Origin: Suillus spraguei
Lineage: Eukaryota > Basidiomycota > Agaricomycetes > Boletales > Suillaceae
Assembly: GCA_016800925.1 (NCBI GenBank)
Contig: JABCPU010000335.1
Span: 1-64,000, forward strand
DNA: 64,000 nucleotides
Reading direction: 5' to 3'
Part shown: one piece after another, positions 22,042-33,457 of the stretch
How the letters are laid out: each line of letters starts with the position of its first letter
How positions within the stretch are numbered: position 1 is the first letter of the stretch
The notes under the pieces: model-generated
Seen by the model: the letters and a program-made list of their open reading frames with translations, nothing else
What the model was told of the DNA's origin: nothing
Database searches by the model: none
Made by a program: the position numbers and the translations under genes

Positions 22042-23002
22042 CTCTGAATTCGCTCAAAAATGGTAATACGTGGATCTGTCAATGGTCACGTCGTATGACA
22101 ATTTCATTTCTCAGGCTGGGAAACCTACTGGTATGCGTATGCCTTGGAATGAAAAATAGCTGACAGCGCTGCTTAGAAGTCGTGTGGATATCAGGGCAAG
22201 GACGAAGAACCGATATTAAACTGCAGGATATAATGTCTGCCTTGAAGCGTTTTATATTATGCGGCGTGCAGACCAAGAGACCGACTGAATTCGGCCAAAT
22301 GCTGATCATAAGTCACTCAGGGCTGTGGGCTATTCCACATCCATAGGATTCCGTGAAGTGTTAGCTGGAGGCATGTAGAATGTCAGGAATGGCAAACGTT
22401 CTATGCATGTCTTTCCATTTTTTTGTGCTCAAATGGATCTTCGCAGACCGCAAGTTTCATCTTCACAGAACCAGTACCGTGACTAGACTGTAGTCGAAGT
22501 TGTGGTCAAAGTTGGGAATGGCTTACCAACTTGATCGTTCAATTGACGACAAGCGTGCAAATCAGTGCAATGCGCTCAATTGAGTTCATCGATAAGAGAG
22601 CGTCTGTGATTTGTCAAAATGAGCGAGAAGAACTCGTTGAATTCTCAGATCTCAGGCTCGACCATCGCCACCACCTGGAAAACTATACTGCATCCACAAG
22701 CTGTGTGCGCGTGCACCAATGTGAAATGTATCGAAGATCTGACACTGCGGTTGAGCGCCGAGCGCCTGAGTCAAAAGATGCAGTCTTAGTTCGGAGATAT
22801 GACGCTACTCCGGTTCAAGACTCTACAGCTGGTTCACCGCTTTATAATAAATACAAGGTAATCTATGTACATAGTGTAGTATAATACAAATATAACAAAA
22901 TTAATACTGCGGATACCAGTCCTACAGCCGGTACACATCAATAACAATACACACCCTGAATCTCAACGCTCCTGTCCATGTCCAAACTAGACTCTCACAC
23001 AC
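22042..23002. other. Upstream flank of IRG copy 5
   Basis: This is the fourth version of the IRG upstream module, with the EDPFEHKK trace on the minus strand near 22430 but stops elsewhere. The 3' flank of the endopolyphosphatase gene begins near 22900. I see no independent gene. Confidence 0.45.
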
Positions 23003-25536
23003 TCATTTCTGTACCCCGCCCATATACATGAACTCCTTGAACCTTGATCGAAGTTCCTTGTCTTTTGCGAGCCTCGTGGCCAGATCCAACCACGATGGGA
23101 TGGTCAAGTCATTTAACTCGTAAGGCGTGTACTCTGACTCCACAGCACCAGGCTGGCGCAGTTCTTCCGGGAGAAGCCGAAGAGGAATAACATATTGATG
23201 AGTCGTGTTATCCTGTGTTTCCTCGTCTGGGTGCAAGTTTGAAAGAGGGAAGGTCATGTATTCGAGGTCGAACTTTGGACCATGGCTCTCATTGAACTCT
23301 GCCAGTCTTGGCATGTAAAACTGTAGATAACATGTGTTATTTCAGGGTACTACTCATGGGGTACGAGCGTACCTGTGCGAACCCCAGTGGCGACCACAAC
23401 GAGTTGCGTCTTGATGGCGACTGGCTATCGGAGTGCCAGGGTTTATCAAATTGGCACCTCCACGTTTTACGGAACTTCTTGCGTTCACATTTTGGCTTCT
23501 TAAGTACGTGAACTGGCTCATGGTTCAAGGCACGTTGCCGCTGAGTGGCCTTTATCATTTGAAGATATGGATCAGAGCCGATATCCTTTGCAAATCCTGA
23601 CAGTCCAGTGGTGTTATATGTAAAGATTCGGAAGGATGGAATGTAAGGATTGGGTACAATGGCGGCGTTAACGTTCACCACTGCATATTTGTCATAGTGG
23701 ACATCCTCGAGGGGTTCCGGTATCTCCGAAAAATCGGCAATGAGCGTGTCAAAGAGTGTGCTGCTTGACAAAGTTCCCGTAGGCAAGGTTTCTGCAGACA
23801 TGTCGATATCGTCAGCGTCTAAGAAAGAGAACTACACTGAGTTAGTAAACTAAGAGTGGTTTTGAAGCAACCCCGCATACGTGGTCAATGTTTTGGTGCT
23901 GAAACACTAGAGTTAACTTTGGCGACCTAGAATAAACATCGAATCTCACCCCATACAAATTACCCAAAATCGTGTCTTGGAATCGCAGGTTCAACTCTAC
24001 GAAACGGTAGTACTGACAAGGTTGAGATGATTAATGCCATATCTGCGTAGAGTACTTACGCATTCAGGAAAGAAACCCTTCTCAGATGGTGGTACATGTC
24101 CTACGTCAACAAAAATTTATTAGGATTCAACAAAGCGACCTATAACATACCTGTAAGCCATACCTGCCCGACGATATCAAAAAAAGTTTCTGAAAGATAT
24201 TTGAGAACTCTTACCTGCATTTGTCGAGATCGGAATCCTTCTAGTTGTTCTTCAAGCCAGTCAAGGTGGATATTTCCAGGGTCCTTTGGATCGGCATATT
24301 TACATCCCTCTACAGCTGATGGTGTACATCAATGAATACGCCAACCAGATAATGACGCGTCGCTTGCCATGATTCTTCTTATAAAAGTACAAGGTATTGA
24401 GACTGATAGCAGCCACTGCATCAGGCACGATCTCCGTTGAGAAGTATCCTCCTTTGTGAAATGATGCTGATGACGTCGGGGGTATAAAGGTACTCCATAT
24501 CCTGGTTTTGATAAGATATCGGAAATGACTAAAAAAAATCCGTGATAAACATACGAAGAAAACACCTCGAGTATATTATTAGGTCCTGTGTGCTACAGAT
24601 TAACGCTGCACATAAGGAAAGCAACAATCATACCAGCAGATAATCTATTCTGATGGAAGGGTAGATAAGATCAGTTGAAAGAGCCCCTGTGATATAATGT
24701 TCCTACATGAGCTATATCGGTCGACAGTCAAAATACTCGTCGCGTGTTCAAGAATGTTAAAAGCGCTTACGCGATATATCATTGTTCCCTGATAGAAGAT
24801 CCACTGTTCAGGAAGTCTCCAAAGAGGCGCAAAGGACCTACCCAAACTTGGCACAACTGGGATGCCTTTCTTCAAAAATACATCGTCCATCTTCTTAGCT
24901 ACAGCTCGATTCAAGTCATAAATTTCGTCGAGTGATCGTGGTATGTCTTTGTCGTTATCGTGTCTAGATGCTCTTGAAAAATTGCGTCTCAAAAAGTCCA
25001 ACCAATATCGTACCTTGCGTTGTCACCGGTCCCTGTATGCGGTAAACGAGTGAGAATCAGATAATACAGATGGATTAAGCTAGACGCTCACAAATTACAA
25101 AATCGATTTCAGAGGCCCAGTGTTCATCCAAAAAGTCAAGCGTGAAGTTTGTGAGCCTGAATGGCGAGTCACACGCGCTAGACGGAAATGAACGTTAACA
25201 ACGGATCAGAAACAAGGATAACCAACACACCTATATGGTGTCCCGTAGTAACCTGCTGGACGATCGTCCTTGAGATTGGGTCGATGATGGCATGCAGAGG
25301 CTTGTGATGCACCGGGTTCGTAAAGTGGATCGGGGTGGATATCTGTGATGTGCAGAAAACGACCGTGAAGCTTCCTCGGGAAAGGTTCTTTCAATCACGA
25401 TCAGAGGCGTGGTTGAAATGACCATGGAGTACATACGATGTTCAACAAGTGATGTGTCCAGTACAATCTGAGTAGGAGACGCGAAGCTGGCGATGCAACA
25501 TAGTCCTAAGGTAAAAATAAGACTTCGCGTGCCCAT
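23003..25536 (-). CDS. PPN1: Endopolyphosphatase (PPN1-type metallophosphoesterase)
   Basis: Seventeen exons can be joined in phase to 566 residues: 25536-25437, 25387-25231, 25177-25092, 25032-25014, 24963-24842, 24788-24771, 24711-24707, 24649-24634, 24585-24555, 24501-24368, 24315-24215, 24163-24151, 24100-24060, 24012-23950, 23898-23881, 23831-23373, 23320-23003. The enzyme cleaves inorganic polyphosphate internally in the vacuole. Residues 2-20 form a hydrophobic signal anchor. Metallophosphoesterase motifs are in order: D49-I-H51 (DIHPDP), WTGDN (115-119), GNND (162-165), LTGH (H269) and GHQN (302-305). The C-terminal tail [19 protein letters not shown] fits the family. Several exons are tiny (5, 13, 16, 18, 18 and 19 nt) and the intron 24367-24316 is GC-AG. 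Reconstruction relies on phase and on the known motif order. Confidence 0.85.
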
Positions 25537-26331
25537 TGTCAATGAGTTCTCGGGGAGGTGGTTGAATGCTAAGGCATCGGACTGTACTAGTATAAATTTA
25601 TTAATAGGGAGCAGTGTGGACACAGCTGTAGTCGGCTTAGTGGCACTGAGTGCCAAACCTTGCATGGGAAGCACGTTCGTCACTCTAGCCTATCATACAG
25701 CGGGAGCTCTTTTGAGCGTCCTTCGTGAACGGAACTACACATTTTTGGGCGAGCTCCGTGGAACTACGGCATACAAAAATGACTTGGTAAAAGGTCGATG
25801 CATGGTTTGGGTACCATCGTGGTACCTCCACGGGTGTAGTAGTAACAGTAACCGTAATTTTAGCCACTTTGAAATCCCAAAACCGCAAATATTTCGTACC
25901 GTGCATGCAGCTGTACTGGTGTCCATAAAACACTGGTATACCGGCCTGATACAAGTCGACCTGAATACCAAGCTAAGCTTATATCGTTCGCGCCAGTGCT
26001 CGACTCCGTGATTATCTAGTAGGTCATTCGATATAATAACAAGTAACACGCGCGGGCCACAGTGAACGTTTTTAAAGGTGCCAATCAGAGTGTTATAGTA
26101 TATCGTAAAAATTTCATTATTATATATAAAATGAATTAATATTGGCAATATTTTACGTAACTTGAAGAACGTTTCACCGTGGCCACGCACGGGCACGCCA
26201 GTATAATCAAATTGGTCCCTCGGTACGGCTGAAATTATTAGTACGACGCGGTAATGAAGGAATTTTTTCACCACTGATAAAACAACTTCAGGTTTTCAAC
26301 TCTTATCGATCTCATGAGTGGTTGATCAAAC
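25537..26331. other. Promoter region and MITE-like inverted repeat
   Basis: This is the upstream region of the endopolyphosphatase gene. About 26049-26205 is an imperfect inverted repeat: gggccacagtgaacgttttt on the left pairs with the reverse complement of aagaacgtttcaccgtggcc on the right, with an AT-rich centre. A smaller hairpin, ggtaccatcgtggtacc, lies near 25810. No gene is seen. Confidence 0.5.
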
Positions 26332-27078
26332 TTGAGGCTATTAACTGGCAAATCTATGCAGACATGGCGACATCGAGCTGGACACGGTTCGACGTTGCCT
26401 GCCACCACAGTGAAGGTCGAGAAGGTTTCACAAGGCGTGGTTGGCTTGCTAGCCACCTGGCCTATTCCATCCGGTGTTGGCGGTTGCGCCACACGATGGT
26501 TAGAGATCACTTCCATCCAACTCCAAACAGATCTGGGGGGTGAAGCTTTGAAGAAGCTACATCAAGGTAGCAGACTACTCAGTCAGTTGAGTGGCTTGGT
26601 TCAGCTTTTGCTGGATGGTGCAAACACAAATATTCGGCGGATCGACGAGCAAAGAGCGCAATCTTCTTCGAAAGCAAGCAATAGACGAGATTGAATGCAC
26701 GCGAGATAAGCTATGCGGAAGCAGTGAAATTCATCTAGAGCAAGCGAAAGACATCTAGAACGAATGGGTATGAGAATAATCAACCAACAGCCAGAAACCC
26801 TCGAGCACGAAGCAGATGTATTTGGGCAGTTTCCTAAGAACATGACACAACCCAAAAACACTGCGATGGGGACCCGAAAGGGGGTGAGAATGCTAACGGG
26901 AGCCAACGCGAGAAACGAGGTGGAAGATGAAAGGCACCTAAATATTTGTTCGCAGCTCAAACAACTCGTTAAGGAAATAAAAACCCATGACGACCCTCTC
27001 ACCCAATGCAGAATTCTACGCTCATATTGGTGGCGCGATTGCGAGCATCATGCAGAGCATATGTGGATCATCAAATGA
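26332..27078 (+). CDS. Hypothetical open frames, possibly one gene
   Basis: Two plus-strand frames (26332-26694 and 26764-27078) read protein-like. The first ends EALKKLHQGSRLLSQLSGL, then NIRRIDEQRAQSSSKASNR; the second contains LTGANARNEVEDERHLN and LKQLVKEIKTHDD. They could be parts of one gag-like or hypothetical protein separated by a frameshift or intron. I do not recognise a domain and the start is arbitrary. Confidence 0.25.
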
Positions 27079-27124
27079 GCCACGGTTTGGGGCACCCAAA
27101 TATCAGGACTAATGCTTAGGGGAA

Positions 27125-27154
27125 TATCAATATGAGTGGCCACTCATATTGATA
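27125..27154. repeat. Perfect 30-bp palindrome
   Basis: tatcaatatgagtgg is followed without spacer by its exact reverse complement. Outer matching arms tgcttag (about 27113) and ctaagca (about 27168) extend the symmetry. It could be a strong cruciform, the core of a MITE or a dimeric binding site. Confidence 0.9.
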
Positions 27155-27615
27155 AGTAGCAACAGCACTAAGCAGGTGTAATGTGACGTACATTTCAAAC
27201 TCAATCCGGTTTGCTGTATACTTCTAGAAGTTCCAAGATGAACTTTCACAGCAGCTGGGAAGCGTGCAGGCGAACATGCTCATAATTTGCCCATAATACA
27301 GTCACCCTAGATCATAGAAAACGCATGTCAGTGGCTGCCACCCGTTGATTGGTACAGCCTCCCTTCCTGTAAGATACTAGGTATATAGTATGTTCGTCTT
27401 CGACATTGCCAAATCTTATATTGACATATTTCATAAGTGTACAGCCTAGACGAGGCTGATAGATCGTAAGTTACCCTTTAACAGTACCTTTAAATCCCAG
27501 GTTCAAGCGCCTGCCGCTCACAAGGCTGTTCCCCACCCTCAACGTGCATTCCGTGCGTATTCATATCACTGCTCGGTTGCGACTGCTCAATAAACCAGGA
27601 CTTCCTTGCACTGAC

Positions 27616-28917
27616 ATGCACATATCCAGAAGTCTCGTTCAACCAACAATGCGTAGTATACCTCTTTCAGGTTCCAAGTTCAGTCTCGATGCCTCTGGAG
27701 TAGCAGGTTTTTTCGGTGGTGATGAAGCCGTGTCTGCGATGGCAACCGTACACGTGTACCAAGGAAGAAAGTGGTTGGGATGGTACAATTCACCAGGATC
27801 ATACCTCATCGCAAAGAGGTATGGCCAACTCGCCAACTCCCGTTTCTGGGACGGTTTATTCCCAGGCGTCAATACCGATCCTGCCACGCTGTTCGAGCTA
27901 GATGGTTTGAAAGGCCCAAAGTTCAAGGGTGTGGAGTCCGGGTCGATTATCCCCGAAACTGGTCACCTCGCTTCTTTGATGGCAAAAGAATGCCAGCTGA
28001 AGCAGGGCATTGATGTGCCCGGCAGAAAAACTCAACCAGTTGGAGTCACGATCGTTGACCTCCACTACGTCCCTGACGCAACCATGGCACCAAAGCAACT
28101 CAAAAAGTACACCAGCGCTTTGGCATTCATTCCTATGTCAGTATCCGTCGGCACCTGCATCGCGTGCGCTTTCTTCGAAGACTGGTACTCCTTCAGTATG
28201 ATCCTGCTCGGAATAATTGCAAGCGGAATATCATGTCTTGTCATCGGATCTGGGAAATTCACTTTCCGTCACCCCATCCCATCACCCGGTGCACCGCGAG
28301 GTGATGGATTACTCCTCACGGATAACAATATCATCGTCCTCCTCGGCCAAGAAGGCGCTGTCAATTCCATCACCCGTGGAAAATTCTCTCTAAACTTCGA
28401 GAGTGAACCAGAATACAGAAACATCGGTATATGCTCGTTGATCCTCACGGCGCAATTCATCGCACAGCTGCTGCTCATACCGCAGGCTGAGCTCTTCGGA
28501 CAGATCATGTTCATAACCTCGCTCACAGTCTCCTGGGCGTATAACTCGTGGTTATCATCGCTGGACAAGGGAGAGATCCAAAGGAGGCTGCTGCTGGATG
28601 TAGTCCTCAAACGGCCCTTAATGACGAAATATATGTTGGGCACGCGCACTACCATGGCAGTTTTCGTTCTGTTGGCACTGAATCCGTCAGACCCAGTGAA
28701 GATACTTGACGATATTCTCCCAAACGACACCAAAGTGTGGAGGAAATGGAAATCAATCATTCTGTCAAGGTTACGCGACGGTGAAAAGATGCATTTCCAA
28801 TCGGCTGACTGGGACGGTGGAGGTTTCGACGGAAGTGAGACCATGCTTCTGAAGACCCTCTTAGGGGACGCCCAGGCTGCCTATGATGGCTATGCAGACC
28901 ACCAGAAGTTGCATTAA
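27616..28917 (+). CDS. Multi-pass membrane protein, unknown function
   Basis: The open frame is uninterrupted from 27544. The first ATG codons are 27616 and 27649, and I cannot decide between them; an upstream exon is possible. Hydrophobic segments occur as two pairs: FIPMSVSVGTCIACAFF with SMILLGIIASGISCLVIG, and SLILTAQFIAQLLLIP with GQIMFITSLTVSWAYNSW. The cytosolic parts contain VSAMATVHVYQGRKWLGWY and a C-terminal GDAQAAYDGYAD. Related uncharacterised proteins are common in agaricomycetes. I assign no reaction. Codon use is clean, and I see no frameshift. Confidence 0.75.
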   Translation: MHISRSLVQPTMRSIPLSGSKFSLDASGVAGFFGGDEAVSAMATVHVYQGRKWLGWYNSPGSYLIAKRYGQLANSRFWDGLFPGVNTDPATLFELDGLKGPKFKGVESGSIIPETGHLASLMAKECQLKQGIDVPGRKTQPVGVTIVDLHYVPDATMAPKQLKKYTSALAFIPMSVSVGTCIACAFFEDWYSFSMILLGIIASGISCLVIGSGKFTFRHPIPSPGAPRGDGLLLTDNNIIVLLGQEGAVNSITRGKFSLNFESEPEYRNIGICSLILTAQFIAQLLLIPQAELFGQIMFITSLTVSWAYNSWLSSLDKGEIQRRLLLDVVLKRPLMTKYMLGTRTTMAVFVLLALNPSDPVKILDDILPNDTKVWRKWKSIILSRLRDGEKMHFQSADWDGGGFDGSETMLLKTLLGDAQAAYDGYADHQKLH

Positions 28918-30337
28918 TTGCGCGATGAATTAGCGCCCACCAAGTATGTTTGACTGGTTTATTTATGCTACCAATTGTGAATGAGTGTGTTCTGTTTTGC
29001 GGTTCTCTTCGTCTGTATCCTGTATGCTCGCCTCTGTTCTCTCTTGCCTTTGTTTTGACTTCGATTCTTCTGTTTCTGCTGGTGTTTGACCATGTACACG
29101 GTATACTGTAACACCCCTTGTATGGATCTCCTGGTAGAGATCCCGATATCCTGTAAGGCGACATTATGAAGCAAGTGGCTCCATAGGTTAGAATTGTTGA
29201 ATTGCTTGACCATGTATTATTCTGAGATGTCGTGTTGTTGTGACTAACTGAAGTACTCTGTCATCCTCGAGGCGAGGCCCCTGCGCGTGAGCCTCCATAA
29301 TGATTCAATTTGTAAATTGAAACCCTAGACTCCACCTCTATCACAAATTCATGGGCTGTAATTATGGAACCACAACCAAAGTCTTTGTTCCTCTTTCACT
29401 ACACAACTGGTGCACCTGATACTGAGACAAACACTGCATGGTATTACTGGCGACTTCTGCTGACTTCTGCCCACAACACTAGATTATGGAAAGCCAGACC
29501 ACCATGCTCTACTTCCAAGGCCTCTATTTCTCAGGACCTTCCTAGGTATCATCAGGAAATCAGCGAGAAAAAGGTTTTCATACATACTATTGACAGAATC
29601 AAATCAAAAATATTGATATTTACATCAGGAAATTCACACATTCCTTGACGTGCTTAATCAGCTTAACTCACTTATCTCAAAACTTGTTTGCTCTCTCTCA
29701 CATCATTCACCTGGCATATCTTATATTTTTTGAGTGCGAAATACAATAAAACATGTATATTAATATATCTCAACTTTTTTTTTCTGAATTCATTCACGTT
29801 GAAATTTTGGACAAGTAGATTCAATTTCACCAAGGCAGTTAAGTGTAAATAAGTCCGCATAAGGGCACGTTAAGGAATGTGCGAATTTCCTGATGTATAT
29901 TCTAAGACAAAATGACTTTGAAAGACAAGGAATTATAAGGAAACTACAAGTGTGATGCTAGTATGTAAGATGCTGCAAGTGTCACCTTGCTTGCAAGGTC
30001 ATACAGTAATCCACTGTCACTTGAGTCAGCAAAACTTAGAGCATGTCTCACAACACAACAGCACATTTTTTTGGAAATCATGATTGACCATTAATTTCTA
30101 ATACATGCACTATTAGTGATGTTCCAGCCCAGCTTTGGCCCAGCTTCAGACAGCCAGGGCTTTCAGAAATTGAGAGCCAGGCCAAAGCCCTCAAGAATGG
30201 CTTGGCCCTGGCCCGGCCTGGCCAAGATTCAATTAAATGACAAATCATTCAGTTGTGATAACATACCGTATGTACAATACCCAGATGGTCCAGAACCTTG
30301 AAGAGAGTACCACCAAGCCACTTGCTATTGTGCGAGT
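28918..30337. other. Intergenic, repeat-like
   Basis: No gene is seen. About 30119-30235 is rich in the words cccagc, gccaggc and ggcctggcc and can fold on itself, as repeat termini often do. AT-rich sequence with poly-T lies near 29775. Confidence 0.4.
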
Positions 30338-31672
30338 TATTGTTACAATCATATGTGCCCCTATTCATTTTCCTATTCATTTGTACATCATGACTCATTT
30401 ACTTGTCCTATGACTGGTTTAGCATTCACACATGTTAGACTTATGACTCATGTGTCTCAACACGCTTGTATCACACATGCCTTCCTTACTAGGATACGCA
30501 GTTACTTTTCTTTCACATGGTTGCTTGGTCTGTGTGTATATATCTGCCTATATAAGCACAGTGTACTTGTTAAGACCGTACTCAAAGGGAGAGAGATCCG
30601 AAGGGCTTTGGCCTCAGTTCGTGCACTGTGCCCCTTTCCCGAGTAATGCCCCTTATTTCAGGGAGAAGGTATACGTCTGAAGATCCGGAAGGAGTTGCGT
30701 GATGGATCCGGACGTCCGAAGGTTATCCGGAATGTAGGAATAGAACGAGGATTAAGACTAGCTTCGGAACGAGTTCCTAACTAGAAACTAACAGAGATAG
30801 ACTATCCGAAGATAGAGTCGGAGATATAGACTATAGGAATCAATCCCAAGTCTTGGAAGATGACTTAGAGTGGAAAGTGACTTAAGTCCGGAGGAAGCAG
30901 AATGAGCAGAATCTAAGATGATATTCAAACTAAGGTTCTACGGAGATCTACAAGTGGTTTATATACTGTAAGTATCTAAGATGGATAATCAACAAGTCCG
31001 GGACTGAGGGCTATGTACAAAGTGTAACGGAAGTCTATTAGTTAATGCACAGCGGATCAGTAAGCATGAATCGGAAATGAAACACAGGTAACGGATCAGT
31101 GACACAGGACGGAATTATACACAGCCAGAGTATTGGAAACAGGATGAGTGACGAAAGGAGATAGACGCAGATATACACAAGGGAGATAGAGTGCGAGAAG
31201 TGAGCACATTCGGATGAGCGATCTGGACAGGATCTGTGGACCGGACGGAAATAGAATCGATTGGATCTGATTGGATATGGTCGGATCTGGGATCAGAAGT
31301 ATGGTATATGACAGGATGTCACAAAACTGGACATCACATTGGAAATTGTCCTGATAGGAAGAAGAAAACTTTGATCTGTAAAACCAAGATCAAGGAAGCT
31401 CCAGAAGAAGAAGATAACGATGATGAGACAGTGCGACACCTTGTAGAGGATTTTTAGCATGGGGAAACAAGAAATCAATGTATGTTTCTCCCAATGTATT
31501 ACTAAGACTTGTACATGCTGTAGGTGAATGAAAAGAACTCTGTGTTCCCATTTCCCTTGTGTCCTGTACTCGTCCAAAATCCGTTGACACTACTGCTGTT
31601 ATTGATTCAGGAGCCGCTGGAACCTTTATCTCCAAGGAGTTTGTGAATCTCCACAAAATCACACAATGACGA

Positions 31673-32266
31673 TTGAAGAAACCCTTCAAAGTCACAACTG
31701 CTGATGGGACCATCATAAAAGGAGGGCCCATAACTCATTACTGTCTCTTAGTGGTGAAAATTGATGAACAAACCATGTATGGAAAATTCAACATCACTAA
31801 ACTAGGACGAAGAGACCAAATACTTTTGGGAATCCCCTGGTTATGTGCCATGAATCCAACAATCGATTGGACAGCTGAAACCCTCACGCTCTCTCGGACC
31901 CCCAAATCCGAAGAAATTGAAATTGACATTGATACTGACCGAAAGAAGGCAGGGTTACCACTCGCCTTTCCCTACCATTCACAGAAATGGAAGAACTCTA
32001 AACTTCCAAAGAAAAAGGAGACATTCACACCACTCATTGAAACGTTCGACAATCCATCTTCTATACCAGAACCACCTCACATACAATTACCACAAGCTCC
32101 ATCACCTATCCCTCATGTTGAGAAACAAAAGAATGATTCTGAATCCGAAAATTGGACCAGACCCAAACCTACCGAGCAACAACCAATAGACAAACAGAAG
32201 CATGGAAAGAGAAAAACCGACGATGAACTGATTGGACGAGCAAAGAATGTGCCAAAATTATCTTGA
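31673..32266 (+). pseudogene. Retroelement protease and linker segment
   Basis: This open stretch follows the protease active site and contains LGRRDQILLGIPWLCAMNPTID, the typical continuation of a Ty3/gypsy retropepsin, then a proline/lysine-rich linker. It is separated from the DSGA motif by a stop codon and ends at a stop at 32264-32266. Confidence 0.7.
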
Positions 32267-32272
32267 TACTAT

Positions 32273-33353
32273 GTGCCACCAAAGACTTTCCAATATTCCG
32301 AAACCGCTCTTGCTTCGATTGAAGAGATCCCTGATGAAGAAGAATCAGTATCAACGGATACTCCAGAGGAAATTGTACCCTTACTGATTCCAACCAAAGA
32401 TGATAACCAATTCAACACCATGCAAGATGTCTGGCATGCACCAGAAGTACGTGAAATATCTTCTTATAAGCTAGGAGATGGAAAGCTCCTTGTGGAGTAT
32501 GATACTGACAGAGTTAACATGCAAATCATTGAGGAAGTATCCATGGACATGCCCCTTACATGGGATGGAACTTCCAGACTTGAGCAACTCCCCAACTACT
32601 CCACTATATCCCTTCCTCCTCCAAAATACAGCAATAAGGCTCAAGAATTTGCCATGGATGAGAAAGAGAAGAAGAAGAAATCATTTGAAGAATTGGTTCT
32701 GGAATACCTGCACAAATTTGGGGACGTCTTTGCCAAAGATGGACTAAACAAACTACCTCCCGAACGTCCTGGTATTGATCATCGGATTGATACCAAATCT
32801 GGTTTTATTCCTCACACATCTAAGGTTTACCCGCTATCAGAAAAAGAACATGCTGCTGTTAAAACATTTATTGATGAAAATGAAAATGTTGCAAAGGGTT
32901 TTATCTCAGAGTCAAAATCGTTTCAAGCCAGTGGATTCTTGTTCATAGGAAAGAAGAGTGGAGAACTATGCCCCTGTCAAGATAATCACTACATCAATGA
33001 TTGGACAGTCAAGAACGCTTATCTGCTCCCACTTCCTATCCCCTCATTGCATGCCTCCACAATGCACAGTTCTTTATGAAAATGGATATTTGGTCCAGTT
33101 ATAATAACATTTGCATCCACCCTGACGATCGCTGGAAAGTGGCGTTTACCATGGAATTCGGCCTCTTTGAACCAAATGTCATGTTCTTTGGTCTTTGCAA
33201 TTGCCCAGCAACCTTCCAAGCATACATGAATCGTACTTTCCAACAAGAAATCAATGAAGGATGGGTGGATATTTACATGGATGATATCCTAATTTTCTCC
33301 ACAACAATGGCCGAGCATAGGGAACGCACCAGATGGGTATTGACAAAGATATG
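32273..33353 (+). pseudogene. Retroelement reverse transcriptase segment
   Basis: Two overlapping frames (32273-33079 and 33001-33353) give a linker with LPPERPGIDHRI, then KVYPLSEKEHAAV and the RT fingers and palm up to YMDDILIFS. One frameshift lies near 33050 between the KKSGE region and FMKMD. The RT is truncated soon after the catalytic YMDD box. Confidence 0.8.
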
Positions 33354-33457
33354 AAAAGAACACTTGTTCCTGAAACCAGAAAAGTGTACTTTGATGCAGA
33401 AGAAGTGGAATACCTTGGAATGATAATTTGCTCTGGACAAGTTGCTATGGACACTGC

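Larger units (their letters stand above)
30338..33457 (+). mobile_element. Decayed Ty3/gypsy LTR retrotransposon, truncated
   Basis: Pol-like modules occur in order: a CCHC-like knuckle remnant (GCHKTGHHIGNCP, about 31318), an aspartic protease motif AVIDSGAAGTFIS (about 31595), a long linker, and a reverse transcriptase with FMKMDIWSSYNNI, FGLCNCPATFQAYMN and YMDD (about 33275). The element is dead: there is a stop after the protease motif near 31667, frame jumps near 32265 and 33050, and a stop near 33353. No gag, RNase H or integrase remains. A TATA-containing stretch at about 30338-30650 (tatataagcacagtg near 30548) may be the 5' LTR, but I found no matching 3' copy. The right end is cut by the LTR at 33458. 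Confidence 0.8.

Noticed and set aside
30338..30650. 5' LTR of the gypsy element
   Set aside because: There is a TATA box and a plausible TG start, but no matching 3' copy or primer binding site could be identified, so it is mentioned only as possible.
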